A stretch of DNA of 42,310 bases from positions 1 through 42,310 of the forward strand of contig QCLZ01000010.1 in NCBI GenBank assembly GCA_003214175.1, written 5' to 3'. Positions 7,497-15,431 of the stretch are shown in pieces (position 1 is the first letter of the stretch; each line of letters begins with the position of its first letter). Under the pieces are notes generated by a model that worked only from the letters and a program-made list of their open reading frames with translations, was not told the DNA's origin and did no database searches. Both the position numbers and the translations under genes were made by a program. Source of the stretch: Prochlorococcus sp. AG-418-I20. GTDB lineage: Bacteria; Cyanobacteriota; Cyanobacteriia; PCC-6307; Cyanobiaceae.

Positions 7497-8291
7497 ATGG
7501 GTCTTTTATTAAAAGAGGGTATAGATATAAACCTTATCAAAAGCGCATCTTTAGCATTTTTCCTAATTGGATTTTTAATATTCCTAATAGGTATATGCCC
7601 AACATTTAAAAACAGTCTCCCAAATTACACATTACAGTTAGCAGGCTTAATAGGTAATACATCATTTCTTGGAATACCAATTGCAATAGCTATTCTTCCT
7701 TCAAATACTATAAACTTCACTATCGGATTCGATTTAGGCACAACACTATTCGCTTGGATATTTGGACCTTTTTTTCTTCAAGGGAAGCCCCAACAAAACA
7801 ACATCCCAAATATTGAGGGCTTATTAAAAGTATTGATTAATAGTCCTGCATCAAGAGGGATTATTGGTGTAATGATGGCATATCTTTTCCACATAAATGA
7901 GATATTAGGAAATTACCTTTGGATACCCGCAAGAATAGTTATCGCTTTGGCAATAATAATTGTGGGAACAAGACTAGGGATAATAACAAATCAAAAGGAT
8001 AAATTTTTTGATCTTAATGAAGAAATTAAATTCTCGATTTTATTGAAGTTATTTATTCTTCCTTTTATTGTTTTTTTAATAAGCAAATTCTTAAATTTTG
8101 ACTTCTATCAATCATTAGCAGTAATACTTCAGGCCGGAACACCAACCGCAATATCAACAATATTAATGGCAGAGGCTTATAACGTGAAACAAAAAATCGC
8201 TTCACAAATTCTTTTTACTACTACTTTAATTTCAATAATTACAATCCCTCTCATAACAATCTTCATGAATGGATTTAATAAAAGGATTTAG
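7497..8291 (+). CDS. AEC (auxin efflux carrier) family transporter; true start probably upstream
   Basis: An inner-membrane permease of the AEC/BASS superfamily. The 264 residues from the first ATG contain about eight hydrophobic helices and the family segment LQLAGLIGNTSFLGIPIAIAIL near residues 45-65. Near the end LQAGTPTAISTILMAEAYNVKQKIASQILFTTTLISIITIP matches the conserved C-terminal half, including the Ala/Gly-Thr-Pro break of the crossover helix. Family members are usually about 300 aa, and the reading frame upstream (7341-7496) supplies the missing first helix, so the ATG at 7497 is likely internal. The substrate is unknown; organic acids or amino acids are usual for bacterial members. 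Confidence 0.85.
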   Translation: MGLLLKEGIDINLIKSASLAFFLIGFLIFLIGICPTFKNSLPNYTLQLAGLIGNTSFLGIPIAIAILPSNTINFTIGFDLGTTLFAWIFGPFFLQGKPQQNNIPNIEGLLKVLINSPASRGIIGVMMAYLFHINEILGNYLWIPARIVIALAIIIVGTRLGIITNQKDKFFDLNEEIKFSILLKLFILPFIVFLISKFLNFDFYQSLAVILQAGTPTAISTILMAEAYNVKQKIASQILFTTTLISIITIPLITIFMNGFNKRI

Positions 8292-8364
8292 AAAAAAAAG
8301 CATAATTAATGAATATTGTAAAGATTATGTCCCGATAATTAAATAATGTCTTAAGATTTAAGTT

Positions 8365-8616
8365 ATGAAGTCAGCAGCCCCTGAAAATGAGTATATTCCT
8401 TTAGATCTCAGGATTTCTGTGAGGAGAGATACTTTAAGGCTCATCTCAGAAATGGCCGAAGATATGGGGATAAGCATTAATGAAGTTTTTAGCTTTTTAG
8501 CGGAAGATTCTGTTATCGATCTGGAATTACTCGAAGATTTGAATAAAGTTGAGATTCCCAATAAGTGCAGTCATGATGATCTCAAAAAAGCTTTTCTTAA
8601 AAAAAAGCTTTGTTAA
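8365..8616 (+). CDS. Small ribbon-helix-helix-like protein (83 aa)
   Basis: A small acidic protein. A short strand (IPLDLRISVRRDT) is followed by two helices (TLRLISEMAEDMGISINEVF, then SFLAEDSVIDLELLEDL), a layout like the CopG/Arc ribbon-helix-helix fold, though no DNA contact residues can be assigned with certainty. The C-terminus is Lys-rich. Its TAA shares the bases TTAA with the stop of the convergent glycosyltransferase. It may be a regulator or part of a protein-protein switch; no toxin-like partner lies beside it. Confidence 0.6.
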   Translation: MKSAAPENEYIPLDLRISVRRDTLRLISEMAEDMGISINEVFSFLAEDSVIDLELLEDLNKVEIPNKCSHDDLKKAFLKKKLC

Positions 8617-10418
8617 AATTTTTCAACTTTTCTATTTTTCCAGTCAGATAAATAACCGCTATTAACTAAAACATTCGAGACTTCATCTAAATCACTTTTC
8701 TTAATCCGCCATAAATTATAAATTCCATACTTTCCTAATTTTTGATGATCAATATTTGCCCAATGAATTTGGCGCGAAGAGTAATTATCTATCACTAGCA
8801 ATAAAGATTTGTATTCATAATCAGGTTGATCCTCATAATTTTCTCGTCTATCCATATATAATCTCTCTGACAAGTTTATTAATCCTTCTTTGCTATTAGA
8901 TTCATAAAAAACTATTTGTCTCGAATAATAATGTAAAGAAGGTTTTCTTATCCCAATCATCGCTAAAGTTTCCCTACCCTCGCGTGAATCTGAAATTAAT
9001 TTTGAGATATTCCTCAAAGGTAATTGTCTAGAGGTATCTGCTAATTTTCTGATAGGCGTCATCAAAAAAGATTGTCCAATTAAAAATAAAATTTGAAGAT
9101 AAAGAAATATATTTTTGGATTTTAAAGAAAATAAAGTTATTGCGAGAAGTGTAAATAAAGAAAAAAACAACTTGGATTTAAAAATTATCCCAGAAGTTAT
9201 TAATTCGGATCCAAGATTAGGCATTTCAGGATCATTAATTGAATTTAACCAAATATTTGAGAAAAAGAATGCTATTGAGACACCAAACAAAATTAAAATA
9301 TTAAAAAACCATAAATATAAATAACTTTTATTTGAATTTTTTAAGTTTATAAAGCTATTACTAATTAAAATTGAAGCCGCAGGAATTGCTGGCAACCAAT
9401 AGCTTGGAAGTTTCGTTGCAGAAATACTAAAAAATATTAAAACTGATGCCAACCAACATAGAGCATATGTATTGAGTGTTTCACTAACATTGCAAATATC
9501 TTTAGAACTTTTCAAGAAATCCTTAAAGGCTTTAAATATCCCGTGATATAAAAAAGGAGTGAAAGGCAATGAAGCGAATATCATTATGTATAGAAAAAAC
9601 CAAAATGGTTCTGCATGATTATTTACAACTGAGGTATACCTTTGAAAATTATGATAACCAAAAAAATTGTCCCAAAAAGGCTTTCCCTCTTTTATTAGTT
9701 CTAAGAAATACCAGGGAACACTTATTAGGATTGTTATAAAAAAACCTTTCTTAGGACTTATCTTGTAGAGTAACGTTTTCCAATCCTTCTGACTAATTAG
9801 GAAAGATGTAATAGTTAAGGTTGCCAAAATAAATGCAACAGGTCCTTTAGTTAAAATTGCAAATCCTAAAAATACCCACGCAGAGATGCATTGATCATTA
9901 TTTTCGCTTGCCATTCTTCTCCAAAACAAAAGCAGGCTAATCCCTAAGGTCCCAGTTAAAAGAGCATCACTAACAGCAGTTCTACTCCAGATAATTATGA
10001 ATGGAGACAGAGCAAATGCTAATGATGCAACTATTGGGGTAAGCAATTGCTTATCACCTTTCTGTGGCCAGCAAAACAAAGTATCTCCAATCATCAACAT
10101 TAAAAATAAGGAACCTAAAGCCGAAGGGAGTCTTGCTGAGAGTGTCCCGAGACTATCCCAAATCTCATTTTTCGGTAATGAGTAAAAAAAACCCATTAGC
10201 CAATATATTAGTGGTGGCTTGTCAAAACGAAACATTCCATTAACTTTTGGAGTTAACCAATCACCAGATTCACTCATTGCCCGTCCAGTAGCGGCAAATA
10301 GGGGAGGAGTTTCATCCACCAGTCCAGTACTTCCTAAACCTAAGAAAAACACTATAATCCCACAAACTGAGACTATCATTAGGGTTATAAGCCTTTTTTT
10401 TGATTTAAGAAGAATCAT
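8613..10418 (-). CDS. GT39 / ArnT-like membrane glycosyltransferase
   Basis: A 601-aa polytopic membrane protein of the dolichyl-phosphate-mannose / undecaprenyl-phosphate-aminoarabinose transferase type. The first external loop holds the acidic pair DETPP, then LFAATGRAMSESGDWLTPKV and FRFDKPPLIYWL, which are family signatures (D-E catalytic motif, and KPPL-W). About 11-12 helices follow and the C-terminus (about 470-601) is a soluble domain. It should transfer a sugar from a polyprenyl-phosphate donor to a lipid or protein on the periplasmic side. It is the last gene of a minus-strand run with a GT4 gene 18 bp upstream and an EamA gene before that. The acceptor is unknown. Confidence 0.85.
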   Translation of the reverse strand: MILLKSKKRLITLMIVSVCGIIVFFLGLGSTGLVDETPPLFAATGRAMSESGDWLTPKVNGMFRFDKPPLIYWLMGFFYSLPKNEIWDSLGTLSARLPSALGSLFLMLMIGDTLFCWPQKGDKQLLTPIVASLAFALSPFIIIWSRTAVSDALLTGTLGISLLLFWRRMASENNDQCISAWVFLGFAILTKGPVAFILATLTITSFLISQKDWKTLLYKISPKKGFFITILISVPWYFLELIKEGKPFWDNFFGYHNFQRYTSVVNNHAEPFWFFLYIMIFASLPFTPFLYHGIFKAFKDFLKSSKDICNVSETLNTYALCWLASVLIFFSISATKLPSYWLPAIPAASILISNSFINLKNSNKSYLYLWFFNILILFGVSIAFFFSNIWLNSINDPEMPNLGSELITSGIIFKSKLFFSLFTLLAITLFSLKSKNIFLYLQILFLIGQSFLMTPIRKLADTSRQLPLRNISKLISDSREGRETLAMIGIRKPSLHYYSRQIVFYESNSKEGLINLSERLYMDRRENYEDQPDYEYKSLLLVIDNYSSRQIHWANIDHQKLGKYGIYNLWRIKKSDLDEVSNVLVNSGYLSDWKNRKVEKF

Positions 10419-10436
10419 TTATTATTATTTATTTTA

Positions 10437-11510
10437 TTAATATTCATTCATTACCTTATTAAGCCAGTTAACAACCTTATTAGCAAATATATCTGTGGAG
10501 GCATTTTTTTCTACCCATTCTCTACATTTCTTACGCTCTATTTTTTCAATAATCTCTACATAGGAAAGCATACTTTTTTTATCCTCAGGATCTGCAAGAT
10601 ACCCTGTTTGCCCATGCTGAATAATTTCACTAGGTCCACCCCTTTTATAAGCTATAACTGGGACCCCACAGGCTAAAGCTTCAACGACTACGTTTCCATA
10701 TGCCTCATTCCATTTTGGAGTGTTTAGCAACACCCTACATTTACCAAGTTCTTTTTGAAGTTCATTGGTTGATAAAAAACCCATCCAATCTATAGTTCCA
10801 TGAGGGAAGGATTGTTCTATATTTGAGGCATAGTTCTCATCTTCTATAACTCCCCAAACTTTTAGTTTTTCACCAAGTTCATTTGCAACATAAACAGCAT
10901 CCTCTAAACCTTTTTCCGGAGCCACTCTCCCAACCCACCCCAAGGGTCCCTTCACTGAATCTTGAAAAGTATAGTTATCTAATTTAAAACCATTACCAAT
11001 AATTATTGGTTTTTTTATAAATGGATAATCATTAGCTTGTATTTTTGAATGAAAAGCGAAATTATATGGATATTTAGTATGTACCTTTGAGATTAAGTTA
11101 CTTATTACTGAACTTTCAGACCCCATACTAATAATGTGGGCAAAAGGTATCTCTACATTTAAAGTCATCCAAATAGGCAACCAATCATAAGACATGTTCA
11201 ACAATACATCTGCTTCCTTAGCAATTTCTAATCCTTTTTCAAGCATTGCTGCTAAAAGTGAATTGTTTGGGATAGTTACAGGAGAATCGTAATTTTGATG
11301 CTGCCAACTAATTTGATCTTCACCCTCTACAAAATATAATTTTGCTTTTTCATTACTCTTATGTAATTTAGAATTTTTAGGAGCTATCACATCTACCTTG
11401 TGACCTGAAGAAAGCAAGCCTGAAACTAAGGAGTTTAAAGTTAATTCAACGCCTCCGCCTTTTCCGCTTCCAAGGAAACCTAATGGAGTACTAATCAAAA
11501 CGATGCGCAT
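10437..11510 (-). CDS. GT4 glycosyltransferase (possible tetrahydrobiopterin glucosyltransferase)
   Basis: A 357-aa GT-B fold retaining glycosyltransferase of group 1. The N-terminal ISTPLGFLGSGKGGGVELTL is the acceptor-side glycine-rich loop. The C-terminal donor-binding block has GWVGRVAPEKGLEDAV (near 192-207), and NEAYGNVVVEALACGVPVIAYKRGGPSEII carries the E-x7-E motif. The start resembles cyanobacterial UDP-glucose:tetrahydrobiopterin glucosyltransferase (BGluT), which glucosylates pterin cofactors, so that role is possible. The neighbouring GT39 gene would instead favour a lipid or glycan role. It is soluble or membrane-associated. Its gap to the EamA gene upstream is 29 bp. Confidence 0.85.
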   Translation of the reverse strand: MRIVLISTPLGFLGSGKGGGVELTLNSLVSGLLSSGHKVDVIAPKNSKLHKSNEKAKLYFVEGEDQISWQHQNYDSPVTIPNNSLLAAMLEKGLEIAKEADVLLNMSYDWLPIWMTLNVEIPFAHIISMGSESSVISNLISKVHTKYPYNFAFHSKIQANDYPFIKKPIIIGNGFKLDNYTFQDSVKGPLGWVGRVAPEKGLEDAVYVANELGEKLKVWGVIEDENYASNIEQSFPHGTIDWMGFLSTNELQKELGKCRVLLNTPKWNEAYGNVVVEALACGVPVIAYKRGGPSEIIQHGQTGYLADPEDKKSMLSYVEIIEKIERKKCREWVEKNASTDIFANKVVNWLNKVMNEY

Positions 11511-11539
11511 TATCTAGATTTTTTATACCAAGAAACTAA

Positions 11540-12481
11540 CTAAATACTATTATCAGTAAGTTTATTTTCCCATAGAGACTTTCTTTGGCTAACAAAAAAT
11601 ACCGAAACAAGCACAAAAACTACCCCTATCCATTGGACAATAGTGAGCCGTTCATCTAACCAAACACCTCCACTGAGAAGAGCGAATACAGGAGTTAAGA
11701 ATGCAAGAGTACTAAATCCAGTTATTTCTTTATTATTAGCAAAGTAGAAAAACAAACCATAAGCAATCGCTCCTCCGAAAATACTTGCGAATGACATTAG
11801 TCCCCAATCAAATATTGACCAATCTGGAATTATTCGAAAATTTGATTGTAAGCAATGCTTAATAATTAGGGGCACACTTCCTAATATCATGTGCCACCCT
11901 GTAACTGCAACTGGATCACTTTTTGTACAGGTGAATCTAATCAAAATAGTTCCTAGTGCCATAGCTAAAGAAGCTGCAAGCATCCAAAGCTCTCCAAAGT
12001 TAAAAGTAACATCACTTATTGACTCGTCTGACATTAACCACAAATTCCCTAAAAATTCTTGCGGAACTCCTAGAAATACTATCCCTCCCAAGCCAAAAAG
12101 CAAGCCTAACCATCCTATTGGATTAATTAAATTTCCAAAAATTGCTCTTGCTAAAATAGCCACCAAGAGGGGCTGAGAATCAATCAATACAGATCCAAGA
12201 CCTGCTCCAGTTTTTTCAATACCATAAGTAAGAAACAACTGAAAAAAAGTGGCGTCTACAATTGTAAAAACAAAAAACCACTTCAAATCGCACTTATAAA
12301 TTTTCAAATCTCTTTTAAACAAATATGTTGTAATTAGAACAAGAATTCCAGCAGGAAGTAATCTTAACGAGGCCACAAACTCCGGGCCAGCACTTGATAC
12401 TAAGGGAGTCATAGCTGCCATTGAAGTTCCCCAAAGAGCAAAAGGGAGTATCATTAAAAACCAATTTAGGATTGAATTCAT
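11540..12481 (-). CDS. EamA/DMT-superfamily transporter
   Basis: A 313-aa inner-membrane protein with ten hydrophobic helices arranged as two EamA repeats (about residues 5-140 and 165-300). The first repeat starts FLMILPFALWGTSMAAMTPLV, the second has GELWMLAASLAMALGTILIRF, and the ending VWLDERLTIVQWIGVVFVLVSVFFV is typical. Members export or import amino acids, nucleotide sugars or small metabolites; the substrate cannot be told. It heads a likely three-gene minus-strand unit with the two glycosyltransferases, so a glycan-precursor role is possible. It is divergent from sppA with 52 bp between starts. Confidence 0.85.
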   Translation of the reverse strand: MNSILNWFLMILPFALWGTSMAAMTPLVSSAGPEFVASLRLLPAGILVLITTYLFKRDLKIYKCDLKWFFVFTIVDATFFQLFLTYGIEKTGAGLGSVLIDSQPLLVAILARAIFGNLINPIGWLGLLFGLGGIVFLGVPQEFLGNLWLMSDESISDVTFNFGELWMLAASLAMALGTILIRFTCTKSDPVAVTGWHMILGSVPLIIKHCLQSNFRIIPDWSIFDWGLMSFASIFGGAIAYGLFFYFANNKEITGFSTLAFLTPVFALLSGGVWLDERLTIVQWIGVVFVLVSVFFVSQRKSLWENKLTDNSI

Positions 12482-12533
12482 TAGGTCTGCTGATAATCTT
12501 TTTAAAGTAGTTTTATGTATTTACCTTAAAAGA

Positions 12534-13343
12534 ATGATTTGGCCTTTTAGACGGAAGTCAAAAAAAAGAATGGCTCGTATTTTAATTGATGAGCCTATTA
12601 CAAGTTCAACAAGAGTCTCTGTCCTTAAAGCTCTTAAACAAATTGAGGATAGAGAATTTCCTGCCTTAATTGTGAGAATTGATTCTCCAGGAGGTACTGT
12701 TGGTGATAGCCAAGAAATATACTCTGCTATTAAAAGACTAAAAGATAAAGGTTGTAAAGTCATTGCTAGTTTTGGGAACATATCCGCCTCTGGAGGTGTT
12801 TATATTGGTGTCGCATCTGACAAAATAGTGGCTAACCCTGGCACAATTACAGGATCTATTGGTGTAATTATAAGAGGAAATAATTTATCTGAATTATTAG
12901 ATAAAGTTGGCATAAAATTTGAGACTGTTAAAAGTGGTGTTTTTAAAGATATACTGTCACCAGATAAACCTTTAAGTGAGGAAGGTAGAAAACTGCTCCA
13001 AGGCCTCATAGATGAAAGCTACAAACAATTTACTGAAGCTGTCGCAGAAGGAAGAAATTTGCCTGTTGAAGAAGTAAAGAAATTTGCCGATGGAAGAATC
13101 TTCACTGGAACGCAAGCAAAAGAATTAGGTTTAATTGATGAAGTCGGGGATGAATTTGTTGCGAGGGAACTTGCTTCAAAAATGGTAAACATTGATCCTA
13201 AAATTGAGCCCTTAACATTTGGCAAGAAGAAAAAGAAAATACTTGGACTAATTCCTGGAAGTAAGATCATTGAAAAAGTTATTAATAGTATCTTTTTTGA
13301 GATCGAAACATCTAATAAAATACTTTGGTTATATAGGCCTTAA
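12534..13343 (+). CDS. sppA: Signal peptide peptidase SppA (short form)
   Basis: A 269-aa serine protease of family S49 that degrades cleaved signal peptides and other membrane-released peptides. The nucleophile is Ser86 in GNISASGGVY and the general base is probably Lys138 in VKSGVFKDI, 52 residues later as in Bacillus SppA. IDSPGGTVGDSQEIY (residues 49-63) forms the oxyanion region. It has no N-terminal anchor, only a basic MIWPFRRKSKKR start, so it may be soluble or peripheral. Cyanobacterial relatives are linked to light acclimation. aroH starts on the base after its stop. Confidence 0.93.
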   Translation: MIWPFRRKSKKRMARILIDEPITSSTRVSVLKALKQIEDREFPALIVRIDSPGGTVGDSQEIYSAIKRLKDKGCKVIASFGNISASGGVYIGVASDKIVANPGTITGSIGVIIRGNNLSELLDKVGIKFETVKSGVFKDILSPDKPLSEEGRKLLQGLIDESYKQFTEAVAEGRNLPVEEVKKFADGRIFTGTQAKELGLIDEVGDEFVARELASKMVNIDPKIEPLTFGKKKKKILGLIPGSKIIEKVINSIFFEIETSNKILWLYRP

Positions 13344-13733
13344 ATGAATATGGATGAAAAAATGAACGATAATTATAAAATCTCATTTATTCGCGGAGCC
13401 ACAACAGCAAAAGGTAATTCTGTTAAAGAAATAGAAGATGCAGTAGTGGAATTGATAGATGAATTAATTTCACGCAATAATCTAATTAAGACGAACCTAT
13501 TATCCATTACATTCACCGCGACAAAAGATTTAGATGCATGTTTTCCTGCTTCAATTGCAAGGAAATTTAATGGACTTGATGCAGTAGCATTTTTAGACTG
13601 TCAGCAAATGCATGTATCAGATGATATCGATTTTTGTATAAGATTAATGGCACAAGTATTATTACCCCCAAATAATCCCATTCAGCATCCTTATTTGAGA
13701 GGAGCCTCGAAATTAAGGGCAGATAGATGTTAA
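13344..13733 (+). CDS. aroH: Chorismate mutase (AroH type)
   Basis: A 129-aa enzyme converting chorismate to prephenate on the route to Phe and Tyr. It has the trimeric AroH fold, shown by SFIRGATTAKGNS (Arg near residue 15), the central SITFTATKDLDACFPASIAR with a catalytic Arg, and the C-terminal HPYLRGASKLRADR. The ATG immediately follows the sppA TAA, implying one transcript and coupled translation. ATGs at 13350 and 13362 are alternative starts. Confidence 0.93.
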   Translation: MNMDEKMNDNYKISFIRGATTAKGNSVKEIEDAVVELIDELISRNNLIKTNLLSITFTATKDLDACFPASIARKFNGLDAVAFLDCQQMHVSDDIDFCIRLMAQVLLPPNNPIQHPYLRGASKLRADRC

Positions 13734-13803
13734 CCTAAGTACAACAAATTACACCTTAAATTTGGGAAGTCATTACTTACTCCCTTAAAAAGTTATTTAA
13801 TCA

Positions 13804-14382
13804 ATGTTTAAAAAATCGAAAAGACTTATTTTAAATTTTAAAATTTTAAGATTTTTTCTTATACCTACATTTTTAGTTTCACTCCCATTTTTTAATAACT
13901 TTCAAAATGCCAACGCAGGTTTAGAATTTCAATGGGACCAAGATTCTGGGTACAGAAGATTAAAGTGGTTCCAAAAAGAAAATAAGAGAAAATTTAGAAA
14001 TACAATTTATCTTTTCTTGAGGCCATCTGATAGAAATACTGAACTCTTGAAAATAAATGTATCCATCCCTGAAAAATTTGTATCAAGTTTAAAAAAAGAA
14101 AAAATAAGTCTTTGTAAGGTAAGAATAGGTGGATTTGAAAATCGAACTAAATGTCTTGAAGATATTCCAGCTGATATTGAAATAAACACTGATGAATCTT
14201 CCCTAACATCACTAGATATTTACCCCTTCAGCCCACTTCCGACTAATAAAGAGAGTTATGCCATTGTCTTAAAAGTATTTAATCCAAACAAATCAGGCCT
14301 AATTCAATTTCACTCATTTGGGCAACCAAAAGGGGAATCATTATCAAGTTATTTAGGAAGCTGGACTATAGTGATCGATTAA
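13804..14382 (+). CDS. DUF2808 family exported protein
   Basis: A 192-aa protein with a basic N-terminus, a hydrophobic segment (FFLIPTFLVSLPFF) and an NANA-G cleavage-like site near residue 38, so it is probably exported to the periplasm or thylakoid lumen. The mature part is beta-rich: the start LEFQWDQDSGYRRLKW, the Cys pair in SLCKVRIGGF and TKCLEDIP, DIYPFSPLP, and a closing GSWTIVID fit the cyanobacterial DUF2808 family. Function is unknown. It sits just upstream of rpmH-rnpA. Confidence 0.75.
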   Translation: MFKKSKRLILNFKILRFFLIPTFLVSLPFFNNFQNANAGLEFQWDQDSGYRRLKWFQKENKRKFRNTIYLFLRPSDRNTELLKINVSIPEKFVSSLKKEKISLCKVRIGGFENRTKCLEDIPADIEINTDESSLTSLDIYPFSPLPTNKESYAIVLKVFNPNKSGLIQFHSFGQPKGESLSSYLGSWTIVID

Positions 14383-14412
14383 ATGATAAATTAATTATGG
14401 ATAATTAAAAAA

Positions 14413-14550
14413 ATGACTAAAAGAACTTTTGGCGGAACTTCAAGAAAAAGAAAACGTGTATCTGGTTTTAGAGTAAGGATGCGTTCTCATACTGGTAGAA
14501 GAGTTATTAAAAGCAGAAGACAAAAAGGTAGAGAAAGAATAGCTGTTTAA
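14413..14550 (+). CDS. rpmH: Ribosomal protein L34
   Basis: A 45-aa, highly basic protein of the large ribosomal subunit. The sequence [20 protein letters not shown], with [19 protein letters not shown] following, is the conserved L34 pattern. It lies 30 bp after the DUF2808 gene and 12 bp before rnpA, the standard bacterial rpmH-rnpA-yidC order. Confidence 0.97.
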
Positions 14551-14562
14551 CATTAATTTAAA

Positions 14563-14949
14563 ATGGCCTTACCTAATGAAATGCGTCTCAAGGGTCATAG
14601 AACTTTTAATTATATTCACAAAAATTCCATAAAATATCATGGAGACTTAATGACTTTTAAAGTGGCAAGATCAAATCCTAAAATTCTTCTATCCCATAAC
14701 CTTAAAAATACTCCGGACAATTTGAGGGTAGCAATTGCCATTAGTAAAAAAGTTTCAAAAAAAGCTGTAGAAAGAAATAAAATAAGAAGACTTTTTCAAA
14801 ATTGGTTATTAATAAACATTCAAAAAATTAATAACCACAAACCTTATTGGTTACTTGTTAACCTTAAATTTGGAGATTTCTACAATGATAAAAATAAACT
14901 TTTGGAGGAATTTCAAAACTTAATGTTCAAATCCCATCTAATCAAATGA
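14563..14949 (+). CDS. rnpA: Ribonuclease P protein component
   Basis: A 128-aa basic protein that binds the RNase P RNA and helps mature tRNA 5' ends. The start MRLKGHRTFNYIHKNS matches the substrate-binding face, and the RNR-like signature is present as ISKKVSKKAVERNKIRRLFQ (residues 66-85). The gene is 12 bp after rpmH. The following PH-domain gene may overlap it by 4 nt. Confidence 0.95.
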   Translation: MALPNEMRLKGHRTFNYIHKNSIKYHGDLMTFKVARSNPKILLSHNLKNTPDNLRVAIAISKKVSKKAVERNKIRRLFQNWLLINIQKINNHKPYWLLVNLKFGDFYNDKNKLLEEFQNLMFKSHLIK

Positions 14950-15359
14950 TTAATATGAATGAAGAAACTTTTTTTGAGGGTGGTCCGGCAAAAAGTGATT
15001 TAATTATCAATTTAATTGCAGGGATAACGATTCTTGGTTTACCATTCACCTTCGCGGCAATAGTTAGAGCCTTGTGGCTTAGATTTAAAATTTCAAACAA
15101 AAGAATTACAATTGATGGCGGATGGTTTGGGAAGAACAAATCACAAATTTCATTAAGTAACATTGAAGAAATCAGATCTATTCCAAGGGGGTTTGGATCA
15201 TATGGTGATATGGTTCTTATCCTTGCTGACGGATCAAAGGTAGAAATGAAATCATTACCTCAATTCAGAGAAAAGCAGAAATTTATTGAAGAAAATATCA
15301 TTAAAAGATCACAAACAGCTAATCTTAACGAGGTAGAAGGATTTGCTACTAAATCCTAA
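14946..15359 (+). CDS. PH-domain (YdbS/DUF304-like) membrane protein
   Basis: A 137-aa protein with one or two N-terminal hydrophobic segments (LIINLIAGITILGLPFTFAAIV, residues 19-40), then a bacterial PH-like beta domain (NKRITIDGGWFGKNKSQISL and DMVLILADGSKVEMKSLP). It lies between rnpA and yidC, where many cyanobacteria keep a similar gene, suggesting a link to membrane protein insertion. The first ATG (14946) overlaps rnpA by 4 nt (ATGA); the ATG at 14955 is an alternative. Confidence 0.8.
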   Translation: MINMNEETFFEGGPAKSDLIINLIAGITILGLPFTFAAIVRALWLRFKISNKRITIDGGWFGKNKSQISLSNIEEIRSIPRGFGSYGDMVLILADGSKVEMKSLPQFREKQKFIEENIIKRSQTANLNEVEGFATKS

Positions 15360-15431
15360 ATAAATTAATTACAAAAAACTATTTTTCCTGTAAAATAAAA
15401 TGTCTAGTAAATTTTCACTCTTTTTAATATC

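Noticed and set aside
8358-8561. Minus-strand ORF opposite the RHH-like gene
   Set aside because: It is a Ser-rich shadow of the plus-strand coding frame with no RBS and no family features.
9115-9324. Plus-strand ORF within the GT39 gene
   Set aside because: It lies antisense to conserved membrane helices of a well-supported gene and has no independent evidence.
12521-13270. Three minus-strand ORFs opposite sppA
   Set aside because: All are antisense shadows; the plus frame has the complete Ser/Lys protease motifs.
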